Shown here piece after piece: positions 27,050 to 37,965 of a DNA stretch of 64,000 nucleotides. How positions within the stretch are numbered: position 1 is the first letter of the stretch; every line of letters starts with the position of its first letter. The notes under the pieces were generated by a model. That model saw only the letters and a list, made by a program, of their open reading frames with translations. It was not told the origin of the DNA and ran no database searches. The translations under genes were made by a program, and so were the position numbers. The stretch is taken from NCBI RefSeq assembly GCF_004614235.1, contig NZ_SPVH01000006.1, forward strand, positions 620,001 through 684,000, given 5' to 3'. This stretch comes from Brevundimonas intermedia (lineage in GTDB: Bacteria > Pseudomonadota > Alphaproteobacteria > Caulobacterales > Caulobacteraceae).

Positions 27050-28411
27050 GTGAAGCTAAGAACCTGCATCGGTATCGCAATGATGGCGATAGTTGCGCCT
27101 GTGAGTGCGGTCGCCCAAACAAATCCACCATCTCAGACTGCTGACATCGTTATCAACCAAGCAGATTTGCGCGCCCTTCAGATCGCGGTCGTGCCGTTTG
27201 CGGGGACGCATGGGGCGGACATCTCAAACGTGGTCAGCGGCAATCTGAAACGGTCGGGCTTCTTCGAGCCGTTGAGCCCGTCCAGCTTCATCGAGACCGG
27301 CCTGACGCTGGCCAATGCGCCCAACTTTCCGCAATGGACCCAGATCGGGGCGCAGGCGGTGCTGTATGGCGGTGTGACGACCCGAGGCGACGGGCGGCTG
27401 GACGTGGGCTTCCGCCTGTATGATCCGTATCGCCAGTGCCAGCTGGTCAGCTATCAGTTCACGGCGACGCAGGAACAGTGGCGCCGGATCGCGCACAAGA
27501 TTTCGGACGTCATCTATCAGCGCATGACGGGCGAGAGCGGCTTCTTCGATTCTCGCGTGATCTTCGTGTCCGAAGAGGGCACGCAGCTGAACCGGATCAA
27601 CCGCCTGACCATCGCCGATCAGGACGGGTTCAACCCGACCTATCTGACCCAGGGCGACGAGGTGATCATGTCGCCGCGCTTCTCGCTGTCGCAGCCGGAC
27701 GAGATCACCTATGTGGCGCTGGGCAAGGATTACAGCCGCATCTACCTGTACAATCTGACGACCGGCCGGCGCGAAAGCCTGGGCGAGTTCGACGGGCAGG
27801 TGCTGGCGCCGCGCTTCTCCAACGACGGCAACAAGATCGCCTTCTCGATCATCCGGGGCGGCAACACCGACGTCTATGTGATGGATCTGAGAAGCCGCCA
27901 GATCACGCGCCTGACCAATGATCCGGGCATCGACACCTCGCCCTCGTTCAGCCCGGACGGCAGCCAGATCGTCTTCACCTCGGACCGTTCGGGGTCGGCG
28001 CGGCTGTATGTCATGCGCTCGGACGGATCGGGCCAGCGGCCGATCTCGCGCGGGGGCGGCCTGTATACGGCGCCGTCGTGGAGCCCGACCGGCAATCTGA
28101 TCGCCTTCACCAAACAGGGCGGCGGCCAGTTCTCGACCGGGGTGATGAACGCGGACGGATCGGGCGAGCGCATCCTGTCGTCCAGCTATTTCGAGGAAGG
28201 CCCGAACTGGGCGCCCAACGGCCGTTACGTCATGTTCGCGCGCCAGACGCGCGGCGGCGACACGCGTCTGTGGACCGTGGACCTGTCGGGCCGGGTGGTG
28301 TCGCAGGCCGGCTATAACGGGCGCGGTACCGACCCCGCCTGGTCGCCGCTGCTGGACCGCCCGCCGACCAATCTGGGCATGAACCAGGGCGCGGACGCCT
28401 GTCCGTCGTAA
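27050..28411 (+). CDS. tolB: Tol-Pal system beta-propeller protein TolB
   Basis: A 453-residue periplasmic protein. The GTG at 27050 with AGGGAG upstream gives a standard signal peptide (MKLRTCIGIAMMAIVAPVSAVAQ). An in-frame TTG at 27032 is the alternative. The N-terminal domain includes the flexible segment after cleavage that contacts TolA; the C-terminal six-bladed propeller shows repeated SPDG-type turns (FSNDGNKIAFS, FSPDGSQIVFTSDRSG, WSPTGNLIAFT, WAPNGRYVMFA), which bind Pal. The first 50 codons share the atypical base use of the end of tolA, whereas the propeller is normal for the genome. Confidence 0.95.
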   Translation: MKLRTCIGIAMMAIVAPVSAVAQTNPPSQTADIVINQADLRALQIAVVPFAGTHGADISNVVSGNLKRSGFFEPLSPSSFIETGLTLANAPNFPQWTQIGAQAVLYGGVTTRGDGRLDVGFRLYDPYRQCQLVSYQFTATQEQWRRIAHKISDVIYQRMTGESGFFDSRVIFVSEEGTQLNRINRLTIADQDGFNPTYLTQGDEVIMSPRFSLSQPDEITYVALGKDYSRIYLYNLTTGRRESLGEFDGQVLAPRFSNDGNKIAFSIIRGGNTDVYVMDLRSRQITRLTNDPGIDTSPSFSPDGSQIVFTSDRSGSARLYVMRSDGSGQRPISRGGGLYTAPSWSPTGNLIAFTKQGGGQFSTGVMNADGSGERILSSSYFEEGPNWAPNGRYVMFARQTRGGDTRLWTVDLSGRVVSQAGYNGRGTDPAWSPLLDRPPTNLGMNQGADACPS

Positions 28412-28552
28412 ACACTGCGCCGATCACTTCGGAGCCTTAAAGCTGAACTGTGCGTTATCGCCTCTGGCGCCGAAAAATCGCCCAAGGCAGACAGTAACGC
28501 CAAGCTTGAGGGCTGCGGCCTCGCATAAGAAACACCGTCAGGAGACGACCTC

Positions 28553-29113
28553 ATGAAGACTTCCCGCATTCTCAAGCTGGCGATGGTGGGCTGCGCCGTC
28601 GCCGCCATGGCCGCCTGCACCCGCAAGCCGCCCGTGGACACCGGCGTGCCCGGCCCGGACGCCGGCACGATCCCGAGCGGCCCCGCCTATCCGACCGCGC
28701 CGACGGGCCCCGTCACCGGTGGGAACATGGGCTCGGCCGCGCCGGGAACCGAGCAGGACTTCGTCGTCAACGTCGGCGACCGCATCTATTTCGACCTGGA
28801 CAGCTATGAGGTTCGTCCCGAGGCCATGCCGCGCCTGGACGCCCAGGCGCAGTGGCTGCAGCGCTATCCGTCGGTGACGATCCGCATCGAAGGTAACGCC
28901 GACGAACGCGGGACGCGCGAATACAACCTGGCTCTGGGCGCCCGCCGCGCCGAGTCGGTACGGACCTATCTGATCAACCGCGGCATTCCGGCGGGTCGGA
29001 TCGACACCATCAGCTTCGGCAAGGAGCGTCCGATCGCGGAAGGGTCGAGCGAGGATTCGTTCGCGCGCAACCGCAACGCCCACACCGCCATCGTGTCGGG
29101 CGCGCCGCGCTAA
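28553..29113 (+). CDS. pal: Peptidoglycan-associated lipoprotein Pal
   Basis: A 186-residue outer-membrane lipoprotein. The lipobox AMAAC (Cys about 22) follows a typical signal peptide, and after a Pro/Gly-rich linker comes the OmpA-C domain with YFDLDSYEVRPEA and the peptidoglycan-binding NADERGTREYNLALGARRAESVR motif (about residues 122-144). It ties the outer membrane to the wall and binds TolB. A strong terminator follows, so cpoB further on needs its own promoter. Confidence 0.97.
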   Translation: MKTSRILKLAMVGCAVAAMAACTRKPPVDTGVPGPDAGTIPSGPAYPTAPTGPVTGGNMGSAAPGTEQDFVVNVGDRIYFDLDSYEVRPEAMPRLDAQAQWLQRYPSVTIRIEGNADERGTREYNLALGARRAESVRTYLINRGIPAGRIDTISFGKERPIAEGSSEDSFARNRNAHTAIVSGAPR

Positions 29114-29138
29114 ACACCGAAAGACGACTGATTATCGA

Positions 29139-29172
29139 GAGAGGCGTCGACCCCGGTCGGCGCCTCTTTTCG
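29139..29172 (+). terminator. Rho-independent terminator after pal
   Basis: Stem AGAGGCG (29140-29146) with CGCCTCT (29161-29167), extended inward by TCGACC/GGTCGG, followed by TTTT. Begins 26 bases after the pal stop. Confidence 0.85.
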
Positions 29173-29239
29173 TTTCCGCGCTTGTCCTGACGCCGGGCGG
29201 GCGGCAAGAACGTCGCCGTAAGGATCGGGGGATCAGGAC

Positions 29240-30382
29240 ATGGACATCGAAGGGGCCGGCGGCGCCGTCACGGGCGGCCTGATCGCAGGCGCGATCGAGA
29301 AGCCCGCGGGCAAGGCGGGCGAGGCGCATGCCCACGGCGTCTGTTCGGACTGCGGCGCGCAGACCAGCGGCAACTTCTGCGCTGAGTGCGGCCAGCCGAC
29401 CCACGTCCACCGCACCCTGCTGCACCTGGGCGAAGAGCTGCTGCACGGGGTCATGCATTTCGACGCCCGGATCTGGCGCACGCTGCCGCTGCTGTGGCTG
29501 AACCCCGGCCGGCTGACGCGCGAATGGGTCGAGGGCAAGCGGTCGCGCTATGTGTCGCCACTGGCGATCTTCCTGTTCACCCTGTTCGTGATGTTCTTCG
29601 CCCTCAGCTTCATGCCGCACCCCGAATCGAAGACCGGCGAGGCGGCGGAGATGAGCGAGCGGATCGCCGCCCAGCGCGTCGGCCTGGCCGAGGCCGAAAA
29701 GGCGCTGGTCCAGCTGCGCGCCGAGAGCGCAGCCCAGCCTGCCCCGACGATGCAGATGGCGATCGACGCCGGACAGAAGCTGGTCGACGACCGACGCGCA
29801 GCCTTGGCCCGGCTGGAGGTCGAACAGCGCGACGGCCGCGCTGATGGGCTGAAGCCTGGAAGCTGGCAGGCCAGCATCAAGGACATGGCGACCGGCGAGA
29901 GCGGCGAGACCAAGCTGAAGGTCGTCGGCCAGGACGCGAACAAGGAAGGTCACGGCGTCGGCGCCACGGTGTTGAAGAAGCTGCAGAACCCGGACCTGGC
30001 GTTCTATAAATTGCAGCAGACGATGTACAAGTTCGCCTTCCTGCTGGTGCCGTTGTCGATCCCGTTTGTAGCCCTGCTGTTCTTGTGGAAGCGCGGGTTC
30101 ACCCTGTACGATCACGGGGTGTTCGTCCTTTATTCGCTGACCTTCATGGCCATGCTGCTGATGCTGATGGTGTTGTCGGCGACGCTGGCGGGGTGGCTGG
30201 GTCAGATCGTCATCACCCTGGGGGTGCTGGCCGTGCCGGTGCATATGTTCGCCCAGATGAAGGGCGCCTATTCGCTGTCCTGGTTCTCGGCCGTGTGGCG
30301 GACGACGGCGCTGTTGGTGTTCTGCAACATCGTGGTGGGCCTGTTCGTCACGGCCATCGTCTATCTGGGGCTGGGGCATTAG
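29240..30382 (+). CDS. DUF3667-like membrane protein with zinc ribbon
   Basis: A 380-residue protein. An N-terminal zinc ribbon (CSDCGAQTSGNFCAECGQ, about residues 35-52) precedes a transmembrane segment at about residues 105-125 (YVSPLAIFLFTLFVMFFALSF), a coiled-coil-like helical region (about 130-210), and four C-terminal membrane helices (LLVPLSIPFVALLFLWKRG to the end). The motif RLTREWVEGKRSRYVSPL is the DUF3667 core. Function unknown. Its place between pal and cpoB is unusual. Confidence 0.85.
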   Translation: MDIEGAGGAVTGGLIAGAIEKPAGKAGEAHAHGVCSDCGAQTSGNFCAECGQPTHVHRTLLHLGEELLHGVMHFDARIWRTLPLLWLNPGRLTREWVEGKRSRYVSPLAIFLFTLFVMFFALSFMPHPESKTGEAAEMSERIAAQRVGLAEAEKALVQLRAESAAQPAPTMQMAIDAGQKLVDDRRAALARLEVEQRDGRADGLKPGSWQASIKDMATGESGETKLKVVGQDANKEGHGVGATVLKKLQNPDLAFYKLQQTMYKFAFLLVPLSIPFVALLFLWKRGFTLYDHGVFVLYSLTFMAMLLMLMVLSATLAGWLGQIVITLGVLAVPVHMFAQMKGAYSLSWFSAVWRTTALLVFCNIVVGLFVTAIVYLGLGH

Positions 30383-30423
30383 CTCGGCCTTGCGGCGGCC
30401 CCAAATCGGTGAAAGCTAGAGGT

Positions 30424-31269
30424 ATGACCAAGCTCTCGATCTCTCGTGTTCACCTTCTCGCCGCCGCCGCCCTCGGCGTGGTCCTGATCGGCGGCGCCGC
30501 CGTCGCGCAACAGGCCCAGCCCAACATCATGGAGCGGACCCAGTGGGACAATCGCCGCCTGGACCAGCTGGACCGCAATGTGCGCCGGCTGGAGCGCGCC
30601 CTGACCCAGAGGAACGCCGCCGGCCAGCCTGTGCTGGTCGAGCCGGACCCCGAGGTGGTGACCCTGCAGGGGCAGTTCGCCCTGATGGATCGGCGGCTGG
30701 GCGACCTGGAGGCCACGGTGCGCCGCATCAATGGCGACAACGAGCGGCTGACGTTCCAGCTGGACGAGGCCACGCGCGACAACCAAGCCCTGACCGCACG
30801 GCTGACCGAGACCGAGGCGCGTCTTCAGAAGCTGGAGACGGCGGCCGAGCTGAATGCGCCGATCGAGGCGACCTCGCCGACCGGCGATGCGACGCGCGAC
30901 CTGGCGGCGGCTGTGGCCCTGTTGTCCAGCGACCGGCCGCGCGGCGAGCGGGCGCTGGAGACGGTGATCGCGGCCTGGCCCGATACGCCGCAATCGCGCG
31001 AGGCCAACTCTCGCCTGGGCGACCTGCGGGTCGCGGCCAACGACAAGGCGGGGGCGGTGCCCTATTACGCCGCCGCGCTGAAGGACTGGCCGCGCATCGG
31101 CTGGGCGGCGGACACGACGCTGAAACTGGCCGACGCCCTGTTTTCGACCCAGCGCAAGCCGCAGGGCTGTGCGGCCCTGGGCGAGTTCACCCGTCGCTAT
31201 GCGCCCGCCGCCTCTGACCCGCAGAAGGCGCGGGCGGCCCAGTTGAAGACCACGGGCGGGTGCGCCTGA
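30424..31269 (+). CDS. cpoB: Cell division coordinator CpoB (YbgF)
   Basis: A 281-residue periplasmic protein with a signal peptide (cleavage after VAQQ-type end at about residue 28), an N-terminal coiled-coil trimerisation segment (LDQLDRNVRRLERAL and NGDNERLTFQLDEATRDNQAL, about residues 40-130), and C-terminal TPR-like repeats (FSTQRKPQGCAALGEFTRRY). CpoB links Tol energy to peptidoglycan synthesis at division. It is separated from pal by a terminator and the DUF3667 gene. It overlaps tilS by ten bases. Confidence 0.92.
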   Translation: MTKLSISRVHLLAAAALGVVLIGGAAVAQQAQPNIMERTQWDNRRLDQLDRNVRRLERALTQRNAAGQPVLVEPDPEVVTLQGQFALMDRRLGDLEATVRRINGDNERLTFQLDEATRDNQALTARLTETEARLQKLETAAELNAPIEATSPTGDATRDLAAAVALLSSDRPRGERALETVIAAWPDTPQSREANSRLGDLRVAANDKAGAVPYYAAALKDWPRIGWAADTTLKLADALFSTQRKPQGCAALGEFTRRYAPAASDPQKARAAQLKTTGGCA

Positions 31270-32519
31270 AGCCCGACAATGATCTGACGGCGCGAGCGTT
31301 CGCGCGGCTGGATGCACGACTGACGCCAGAGACGGAGCGACCGCTGGCGCTGGCCCTGTCGGGGGGCGGGGATTCCGTGGCCCTGTTGCGGCTGGCGACC
31401 GATTGGGCGCGCGGGTGGGGTCGGCGCGTGCTGGCCCTGACCGTGGATCATCGGCTGAATGCGGAGAGCGGCGGCTGGACGAAGTTTGCTGGAGAGGCCG
31501 CGCGTGCGGCGGGGGCGGACTGGCGCGGGCTGAGCTGGGACGGGGACAAGCCGAAGACCGGGCTGACGGCGGCGGCGCGGGCGGCGCGACATGAATTGAT
31601 CGCCGATGCGGCGCGCGAGGCCGGGGCGCGGGTCGTGCTGTTCGCCCATACCGCCGACGACATCGCCGAGGCCGATCTGATGCGGGCGCAAGGCTCGACC
31701 CTGGGGCGGGTGCGCGAATGGTCGCCGTCGCCGGCCTGGCCGCAGGGGCGGGGGCTGATGCTGCTGCGGCCCCTGCTGGGCGAGCGGCGCGGGGTGTTGC
31801 GGGACTGGCTGGCCGGGCAGGGGGCGGACTGGATCGAGGACCCCGCCAACGCCGATCCGAGATTTGGGCGCAGCCGGGCGCGGCATATCCTAAAGGAACG
31901 GGCGCTGGCGGGGGCGGTCCCGGAAACGCCGGATGTGGTGCGGGGCGGCGCGGGCGGACGTCCGACGATGGACGAGCAGGCGATGGCAAGGGTGGACCGC
32001 GACATCGGGGCGCGGGCGCTGGCGGCGGCCCTGGTCTGCGTCGGCGGCGGAGGGACGCCGCCGCGTGGGGCGCGGCTTCAGGCTTTGACGGCGCGGCTGA
32101 AGACGGGCGCGGATTTCGCTGCGACCCTGTGCGGCGCGCGGATCGAGGCGGCGGGTGATGGGGTGCGGGTGATGCGCGAGGCGGGCGAGCTGGGGCGGCG
32201 CGGGGCGGCGCCGCTGGTGCTGGCGCCCGGCGTCGAGGCGGTGTGGGACGGGCGGTTCGCGTTTCGCGCCGAACGCCCCGGCTGGTCGGTCGTGGCGGCG
32301 CGGGGGCGGTTGTCTAGCCTGTCGGACGCGGACCGGGCCGAGATCGGGCGACTGCCGGCCGCCACGCGTGGGGCCTGGCCTGTGTTGATCAGGGACGCAG
32401 GCTTGGCGCCGGTTCTTGCAGGCGAAGGGGTCGAACGGCGCGCGCTTGTCGCGGAACGGCTCAGGCTGGCGCTGGACGAAACGACGCACGAAGACGACCT
32501 GATTTCCGCCACCCGATAG
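31260..32519 (+). CDS. tilS: tRNA(Ile)-lysidine synthetase TilS
   Basis: Modifies C34 of the AUA-reading tRNA-Ile with lysine, converting it from Met to Ile decoding. The PP-loop LALALSGGGDSVALL (about residues 29-43, SGGxDS) and VDHRLNAESGGW are typical; the catalytic region WIEDPANADPRFGRSRAR (about 191-208) carries the conserved D/N and arginines. 419 residues, normal. GTG start inside the cpoB end. The following ftsH is also the usual neighbour of tilS in alphaproteobacteria. Confidence 0.94.
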   Translation: MRLKPDNDLTARAFARLDARLTPETERPLALALSGGGDSVALLRLATDWARGWGRRVLALTVDHRLNAESGGWTKFAGEAARAAGADWRGLSWDGDKPKTGLTAAARAARHELIADAAREAGARVVLFAHTADDIAEADLMRAQGSTLGRVREWSPSPAWPQGRGLMLLRPLLGERRGVLRDWLAGQGADWIEDPANADPRFGRSRARHILKERALAGAVPETPDVVRGGAGGRPTMDEQAMARVDRDIGARALAAALVCVGGGGTPPRGARLQALTARLKTGADFAATLCGARIEAAGDGVRVMREAGELGRRGAAPLVLAPGVEAVWDGRFAFRAERPGWSVVAARGRLSSLSDADRAEIGRLPAATRGAWPVLIRDAGLAPVLAGEGVERRALVAERLRLALDETTHEDDLISATR

Positions 32520-32605
32520 CGTAACGCTGATTAAGCTCCTATTTTCCCAGACAGACACATCCAGACCGTCGACCCATCCGGGTTCGCGGACGACCGAGGA
32601 CCTCA

Positions 32606-34564
<1,959 letters not shown>

Positions 34565-34590
34565 ACCCAGGTTCAGGTTTGAAGACGATG

Positions 34591-34626
34591 AACCCGCCGG
34601 GAGAGCGATCTCCCGGCGGGTTTTTC
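34591..34626 (+). terminator. Rho-independent terminator after ftsH
   Basis: Very strong stem: AACCCGCCGGGAGA (34591-34604) with TCTCCCGGCGGGTT (34609-34622), loop GCGA, followed by a T-run. Confidence 0.95.
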
Positions 34627-34653
34627 TTTGGGACGATGCCCTCTCTCTCTACG

Positions 34654-34780
34654 CCGTCATCCTAGGTCTTGTGCCTAGGATCCAGAGACTCAGGCGGTGG
34701 GGACGGCCGCACATCGCCGCCCATGCCTCATTCGACGCAACGGGAGTCTGGATCCTAGGCACAAGGCCTAGGATGACGGC
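34654..34780. repeat. Palindromic intergenic element, family B copy 1
   Basis: Left arm CCGTCATCCTAGGTCTTGTG-CCTAGGATCCAG, right arm CTGGATCCTAGGCACAAGGC-CTAGGATGACGG: each arm is itself palindromic (CCTAGG..CCTAGG) and the arms are inverted to each other, with a unique spacer of about 60 bases. A second copy at 47745-47853. Confidence 0.92.
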
Positions 34781-34860
34781 TGTATAATGATTTGGCGAAC
34801 AAGTTTGCATTACAGACTAGCCTGTGAGATACGGCGACTTCAATCTGAGGAGGGGTCGTC

Positions 34861-36078
34861 ATGTCGGTGTCTGGAATGGATCAATCCGAGCGCCTGCACG
34901 GGCTCGATGCGCTGCGGGCGGGTGCGCTGTTGCTGGGGGTGGTGCTGCACGCCAGCCTGTCGTTCTTTCCGCAGCAGATCTGGATCGTGGCGGACGACAG
35001 TCGATCAATCGGCGCGGCGTGGCTGTTCTTCACCATCCACCTGTTTCGGATGACGGCCTTCTTCCTGATCGCCGGCCTGTTCGCCCATATGATGCTGGCG
35101 CGACGCGGATGGGTCGGGTTCGCCAAGGACCGCGCGATGCGGATCGCCGGGCCGCTGGCGGCCTTCTGGTTTCCGGTCATGGCGGGGATCGTCACGGCCC
35201 TGGTCTGGAACGCCCATGCCAACGGTCTGGTCACGCCGGGCGCGCCGCCGCCCCCGCCGCCGACCTATGACTGGACCAACTTTCCGCTGACCCATCTATG
35301 GTTCCTGTGGGTGCTGACGCTGTTCTACGCCGCCGTGATGATCCTTCGCGCGGTCCTCGTTTGGGTGGATCGCGAGGGTCGGTTGGGCTCGGTCGCAGAC
35401 AGGATCACCGGCGCCCTGATCGGACCCTGGACGCCCGTCGTCCTGGCCGCCCCGCTGGCTCTGGCCCTGTGGCTGGATCCGAAATGGATCGCCTTCTTCG
35501 CCGTGCCGACGCCGGATGCGGGCGTGATCCCCCACACATCGGCCCTGGTCGGGTTCGGCCTCGCCTTCGGTCTGGGCTTCATGCTGGATCGACGCCGCGA
35601 CCTGTTGGGGCGGATCGCCAGATGGTCGCCGCTGTTCCTGATCGTGGCGGCGATCTCGGGCGTCGCCGCCTATGTCCTGGCGGGCGGACCGAACATCGCG
35701 CCGATGACCGCGCAGACCGGCGCCAAGGCGCTGGCCGCCGCCGTGACGGCCCTGGCGGTCTATGCCTCGGCCCTGGCCGCCATGGGGCTGTGCCTGCGGT
35801 TCCTGTCGGGCCATAGCCCGGTCCGGCGCTACCTCTCGGACGCCTCCTACTGGGTCTATATCGTGCACCTGCCGCTGGTCATGCTGGCCCAGGTCTGGGT
35901 GCAGGACTGGGCTGGCCCGTGGGGGCTGAAACTGGCCGGCGTTTCGCTGGGGGTCTTCGCCGTCTGCCTGGTCTCGTACGAACTGCTGATCCGCCACGGT
36001 TTCATGGGCCGCTGGCTGAACGGGCGGCGCGTGCCGTGGCGCAACAAGCCGACGCCCGCCCTGGTCCCCGCCGAATAG
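34861..36078 (+). CDS. Acyltransferase-3 family membrane protein
   Basis: A 405-residue multi-pass inner-membrane protein with about ten helices. The N-terminal block RLHGLDALRAGALLLGVVLHASLSFFP (about residues 12-38), with R and H of the acyltransferase-3 active site, and the FRMTAFFLIAGLFAHMM segment are family hallmarks; the TDASYWVYIVHLPLVML-like DASYWVYIVHLPLVM stretch near the C-terminus is also typical. Such proteins O-acylate glycans or lipids at the periplasmic face (OpgC succinylates glucans). Ribosome site GAGGAGG is nine bases upstream. Substrate unknown. Confidence 0.88.
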   Translation: MSVSGMDQSERLHGLDALRAGALLLGVVLHASLSFFPQQIWIVADDSRSIGAAWLFFTIHLFRMTAFFLIAGLFAHMMLARRGWVGFAKDRAMRIAGPLAAFWFPVMAGIVTALVWNAHANGLVTPGAPPPPPPTYDWTNFPLTHLWFLWVLTLFYAAVMILRAVLVWVDREGRLGSVADRITGALIGPWTPVVLAAPLALALWLDPKWIAFFAVPTPDAGVIPHTSALVGFGLAFGLGFMLDRRRDLLGRIARWSPLFLIVAAISGVAAYVLAGGPNIAPMTAQTGAKALAAAVTALAVYASALAAMGLCLRFLSGHSPVRRYLSDASYWVYIVHLPLVMLAQVWVQDWAGPWGLKLAGVSLGVFAVCLVSYELLIRHGFMGRWLNGRRVPWRNKPTPALVPAE

Positions 36079-36140
36079 CTTGCCAACCCCGACGGCGGCG
36101 TTCATCCGAGAACGTGCGCCGGTCGCACAGGAATCACCCG

Positions 36141-36794
36141 ATGTCCGACAAGTCTCGCAGCACGCCCGAAGCCGACCTGGCCTTCCTGAAGGCCATCGTC
36201 CAGGGCGGAAACAATCCCAAGGCGACCCTGACGCTGGGCGTGGCCTATCTGGCCGGCGGCCTGCTGTACGGGCTGCAGTGCCTGTTCCACGTCGGCCAGG
36301 CCGTGGGCTGGGTGCGCTGGCCGGGCCTGGCCAATCTGGCCTTCGTGACCGGGATCACCGTCGCCTTCCTGATCGTGTTGACCTGGGCCATCCGAGAGGA
36401 TCGCAAGATCGGGACGGCGGGGCCCATCGTGACGCGGACCCTGAATGCGGCCTTCAGCGGCGCGGGCATGGCGAACCTGGCGATCATCATCGTGTTCGGC
36501 GTCGGCGCGGCGCGGGACAAGGATTTCGCCGTCTGGCTCTATTATCCGGCGATGATCTTCGCGCTTCAGGCGGCAGCCTGGTTCGTGGCCTGGAACCTGA
36601 AGAAGAAGGGCTGGATGCTGGCGACGTCGATCGGCGGCTGGGTCACGGCGGTGGCGCTGGGGCTGCTGGTGCGCGAGCCGGTGATCTACCTCTATGTCTG
36701 CACCGCCGCCCTGTTCGCCCTCTTCGCCGGGCCGGGCTGGATCATGACGCGCGCGGCCTTGCACACGCGCGTCGTCGATGCGGACGCCGGCTGA
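36141..36794 (+). CDS. Multi-pass membrane protein paired with a regulator
   Basis: A 217-residue protein with six predicted transmembrane helices (starting at VAYLAGGLLYGLQCLF and ending at AALFALFAGPGWIM). No known transporter motifs. Three bases before the winged-helix regulator gene, so the two form a unit. The pairing of a small membrane protein with an autonomous winged-helix regulator recurs in other bacteria, but I do not know a function. Confidence 0.75.
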   Translation: MSDKSRSTPEADLAFLKAIVQGGNNPKATLTLGVAYLAGGLLYGLQCLFHVGQAVGWVRWPGLANLAFVTGITVAFLIVLTWAIREDRKIGTAGPIVTRTLNAAFSGAGMANLAIIIVFGVGAARDKDFAVWLYYPAMIFALQAAAWFVAWNLKKKGWMLATSIGGWVTAVALGLLVREPVIYLYVCTAALFALFAGPGWIMTRAALHTRVVDADAG

Positions 36795-36797
36795 TCC

Positions 36798-37100
36798 ATG
36801 GGGCTGAACGATCTCGGCAAGATCGACGAGGTCATCCACGGCCGCATGCGGCTGGGGATCATGGTCTATTTGGCCGACGCCGAGGCCGCCGACTTCACCG
36901 AGCTGAAGACGGTGCTGGAGGCGACGCAGGGCAATCTGTCGGTCCACATCAAGAAGCTGGAGGAGGCGGGCTATGTCGCCGTGGCCAAGAGCTTCGTGAA
37001 TAACAAGCCCCTGACGCGCGTGTCGATCACGCCCGCCGGCCGCAAGGCCTTCGCCGCCTATCTGGAGGCGCTGGGCGGACTGATCGGGAGGACGCCATGA
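36798..37100 (+). CDS. Winged-helix transcriptional regulator
   Basis: A 100-residue single-domain DNA-binding protein. The core DEVIHGRMRLGIMVYLADAEAADFTELKTVLEATQGNLSVHIKKLEEAGYV (about residues 10-60) is a MarR/ArsR-like winged helix of the stand-alone type (PF13601-like). No ligand domain. It probably regulates its own operon with the preceding membrane protein. Its stop overlaps the folP start by four bases (ATGA). Confidence 0.85.
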   Translation: MGLNDLGKIDEVIHGRMRLGIMVYLADAEAADFTELKTVLEATQGNLSVHIKKLEEAGYVAVAKSFVNNKPLTRVSITPAGRKAFAAYLEALGGLIGRTP

Positions 37101-37900
37101 CGGTTCAGGTGATGGGGATCGTCAACGTGACGCCCGACAGTTTCTCGGACGGGGGGCGGTGGGCCTCGACGCAAGGCGCGGTGGATCAGGCCATGCGGCT
37201 GGTCGCGGACGGCGCCGACGTGCTGGACATCGGCGGGGAGAGCACGCGGCCGGGCGCCGAGCCGGTCAGCGAAGCCGAGGAGATCGACCGGGTCGCGCCG
37301 GTGATCGCTGCGGTTCGCGCGCGGTGGGATGGGGCGATCAGCATCGATACGATGAAGCCCGGCGTGGCCCGCGCCGCGGTCGCGGCCGGGGCGACGATGT
37401 GGAACGATGTGACGGCCCTGAGCCAGGCGGCCGACAGCCTGGCGGTCGCCGCCGAGCTGGGCTGCGACGTGGTGCTGATGCACATGAAGGGCGAACCGCG
37501 CACGATGCAGGCGGACCCGCGCTATGACGACGTGGTGGCCGAGGTGCGGGACTATCTGCGCGGCCGGGCCGAGGCGGCGATGGCGGCGGGGGTGGCGCGC
37601 GAGCGGATCTGGCTGGATCCCGGCATCGGCTTCGGCAAGACGCTGGCGCACAATCTGGCGCTGACGGCGGGGTTGGGGGCGCTGGTCGATCTGGGCTTTC
37701 CGGTGCTGTACGCGGCCAGCCGCAAGCGGACGATCCAGGCCATTGATCCGACGGCAATCGAGGCGACGGACCGGCTGGGCGGGTCGCTGGCGCTCGCGCT
37801 GGAAGGGGCGCGGCGCGGCGCGCGGATGGTGCGGGTCCACGACGTGCGCGAGACGGTGCAGGCGTTGAAGGTTCAGGCGGCTGTGATGGCGGCGGATTGA
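37097..37900 (+). CDS. folP: Dihydropteroate synthase
   Basis: Joins p-aminobenzoate and dihydropterin pyrophosphate in folate synthesis; target of sulfonamides. Signatures: MGIVNVTPDSFSDGG (about residues 5-19), VLDIGGESTRPGAEPV (about 47-62), ISIDTMKPGVA, and the C-terminal DPGIGFGKTLAHNL. 267 residues, normal. Translationally coupled to the upstream winged-helix gene. No other folate genes are adjacent. Confidence 0.97.
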   Translation: MTVQVMGIVNVTPDSFSDGGRWASTQGAVDQAMRLVADGADVLDIGGESTRPGAEPVSEAEEIDRVAPVIAAVRARWDGAISIDTMKPGVARAAVAAGATMWNDVTALSQAADSLAVAAELGCDVVLMHMKGEPRTMQADPRYDDVVAEVRDYLRGRAEAAMAAGVARERIWLDPGIGFGKTLAHNLALTAGLGALVDLGFPVLYAASRKRTIQAIDPTAIEATDRLGGSLALALEGARRGARMVRVHDVRETVQALKVQAAVMAAD

Positions 37901-37965
37901 ACCCCCGCGACGGACGGTCGCAGCCGGTGTAGAGGCGACGACAGCAACAACCTCGGTCTGCCGCC

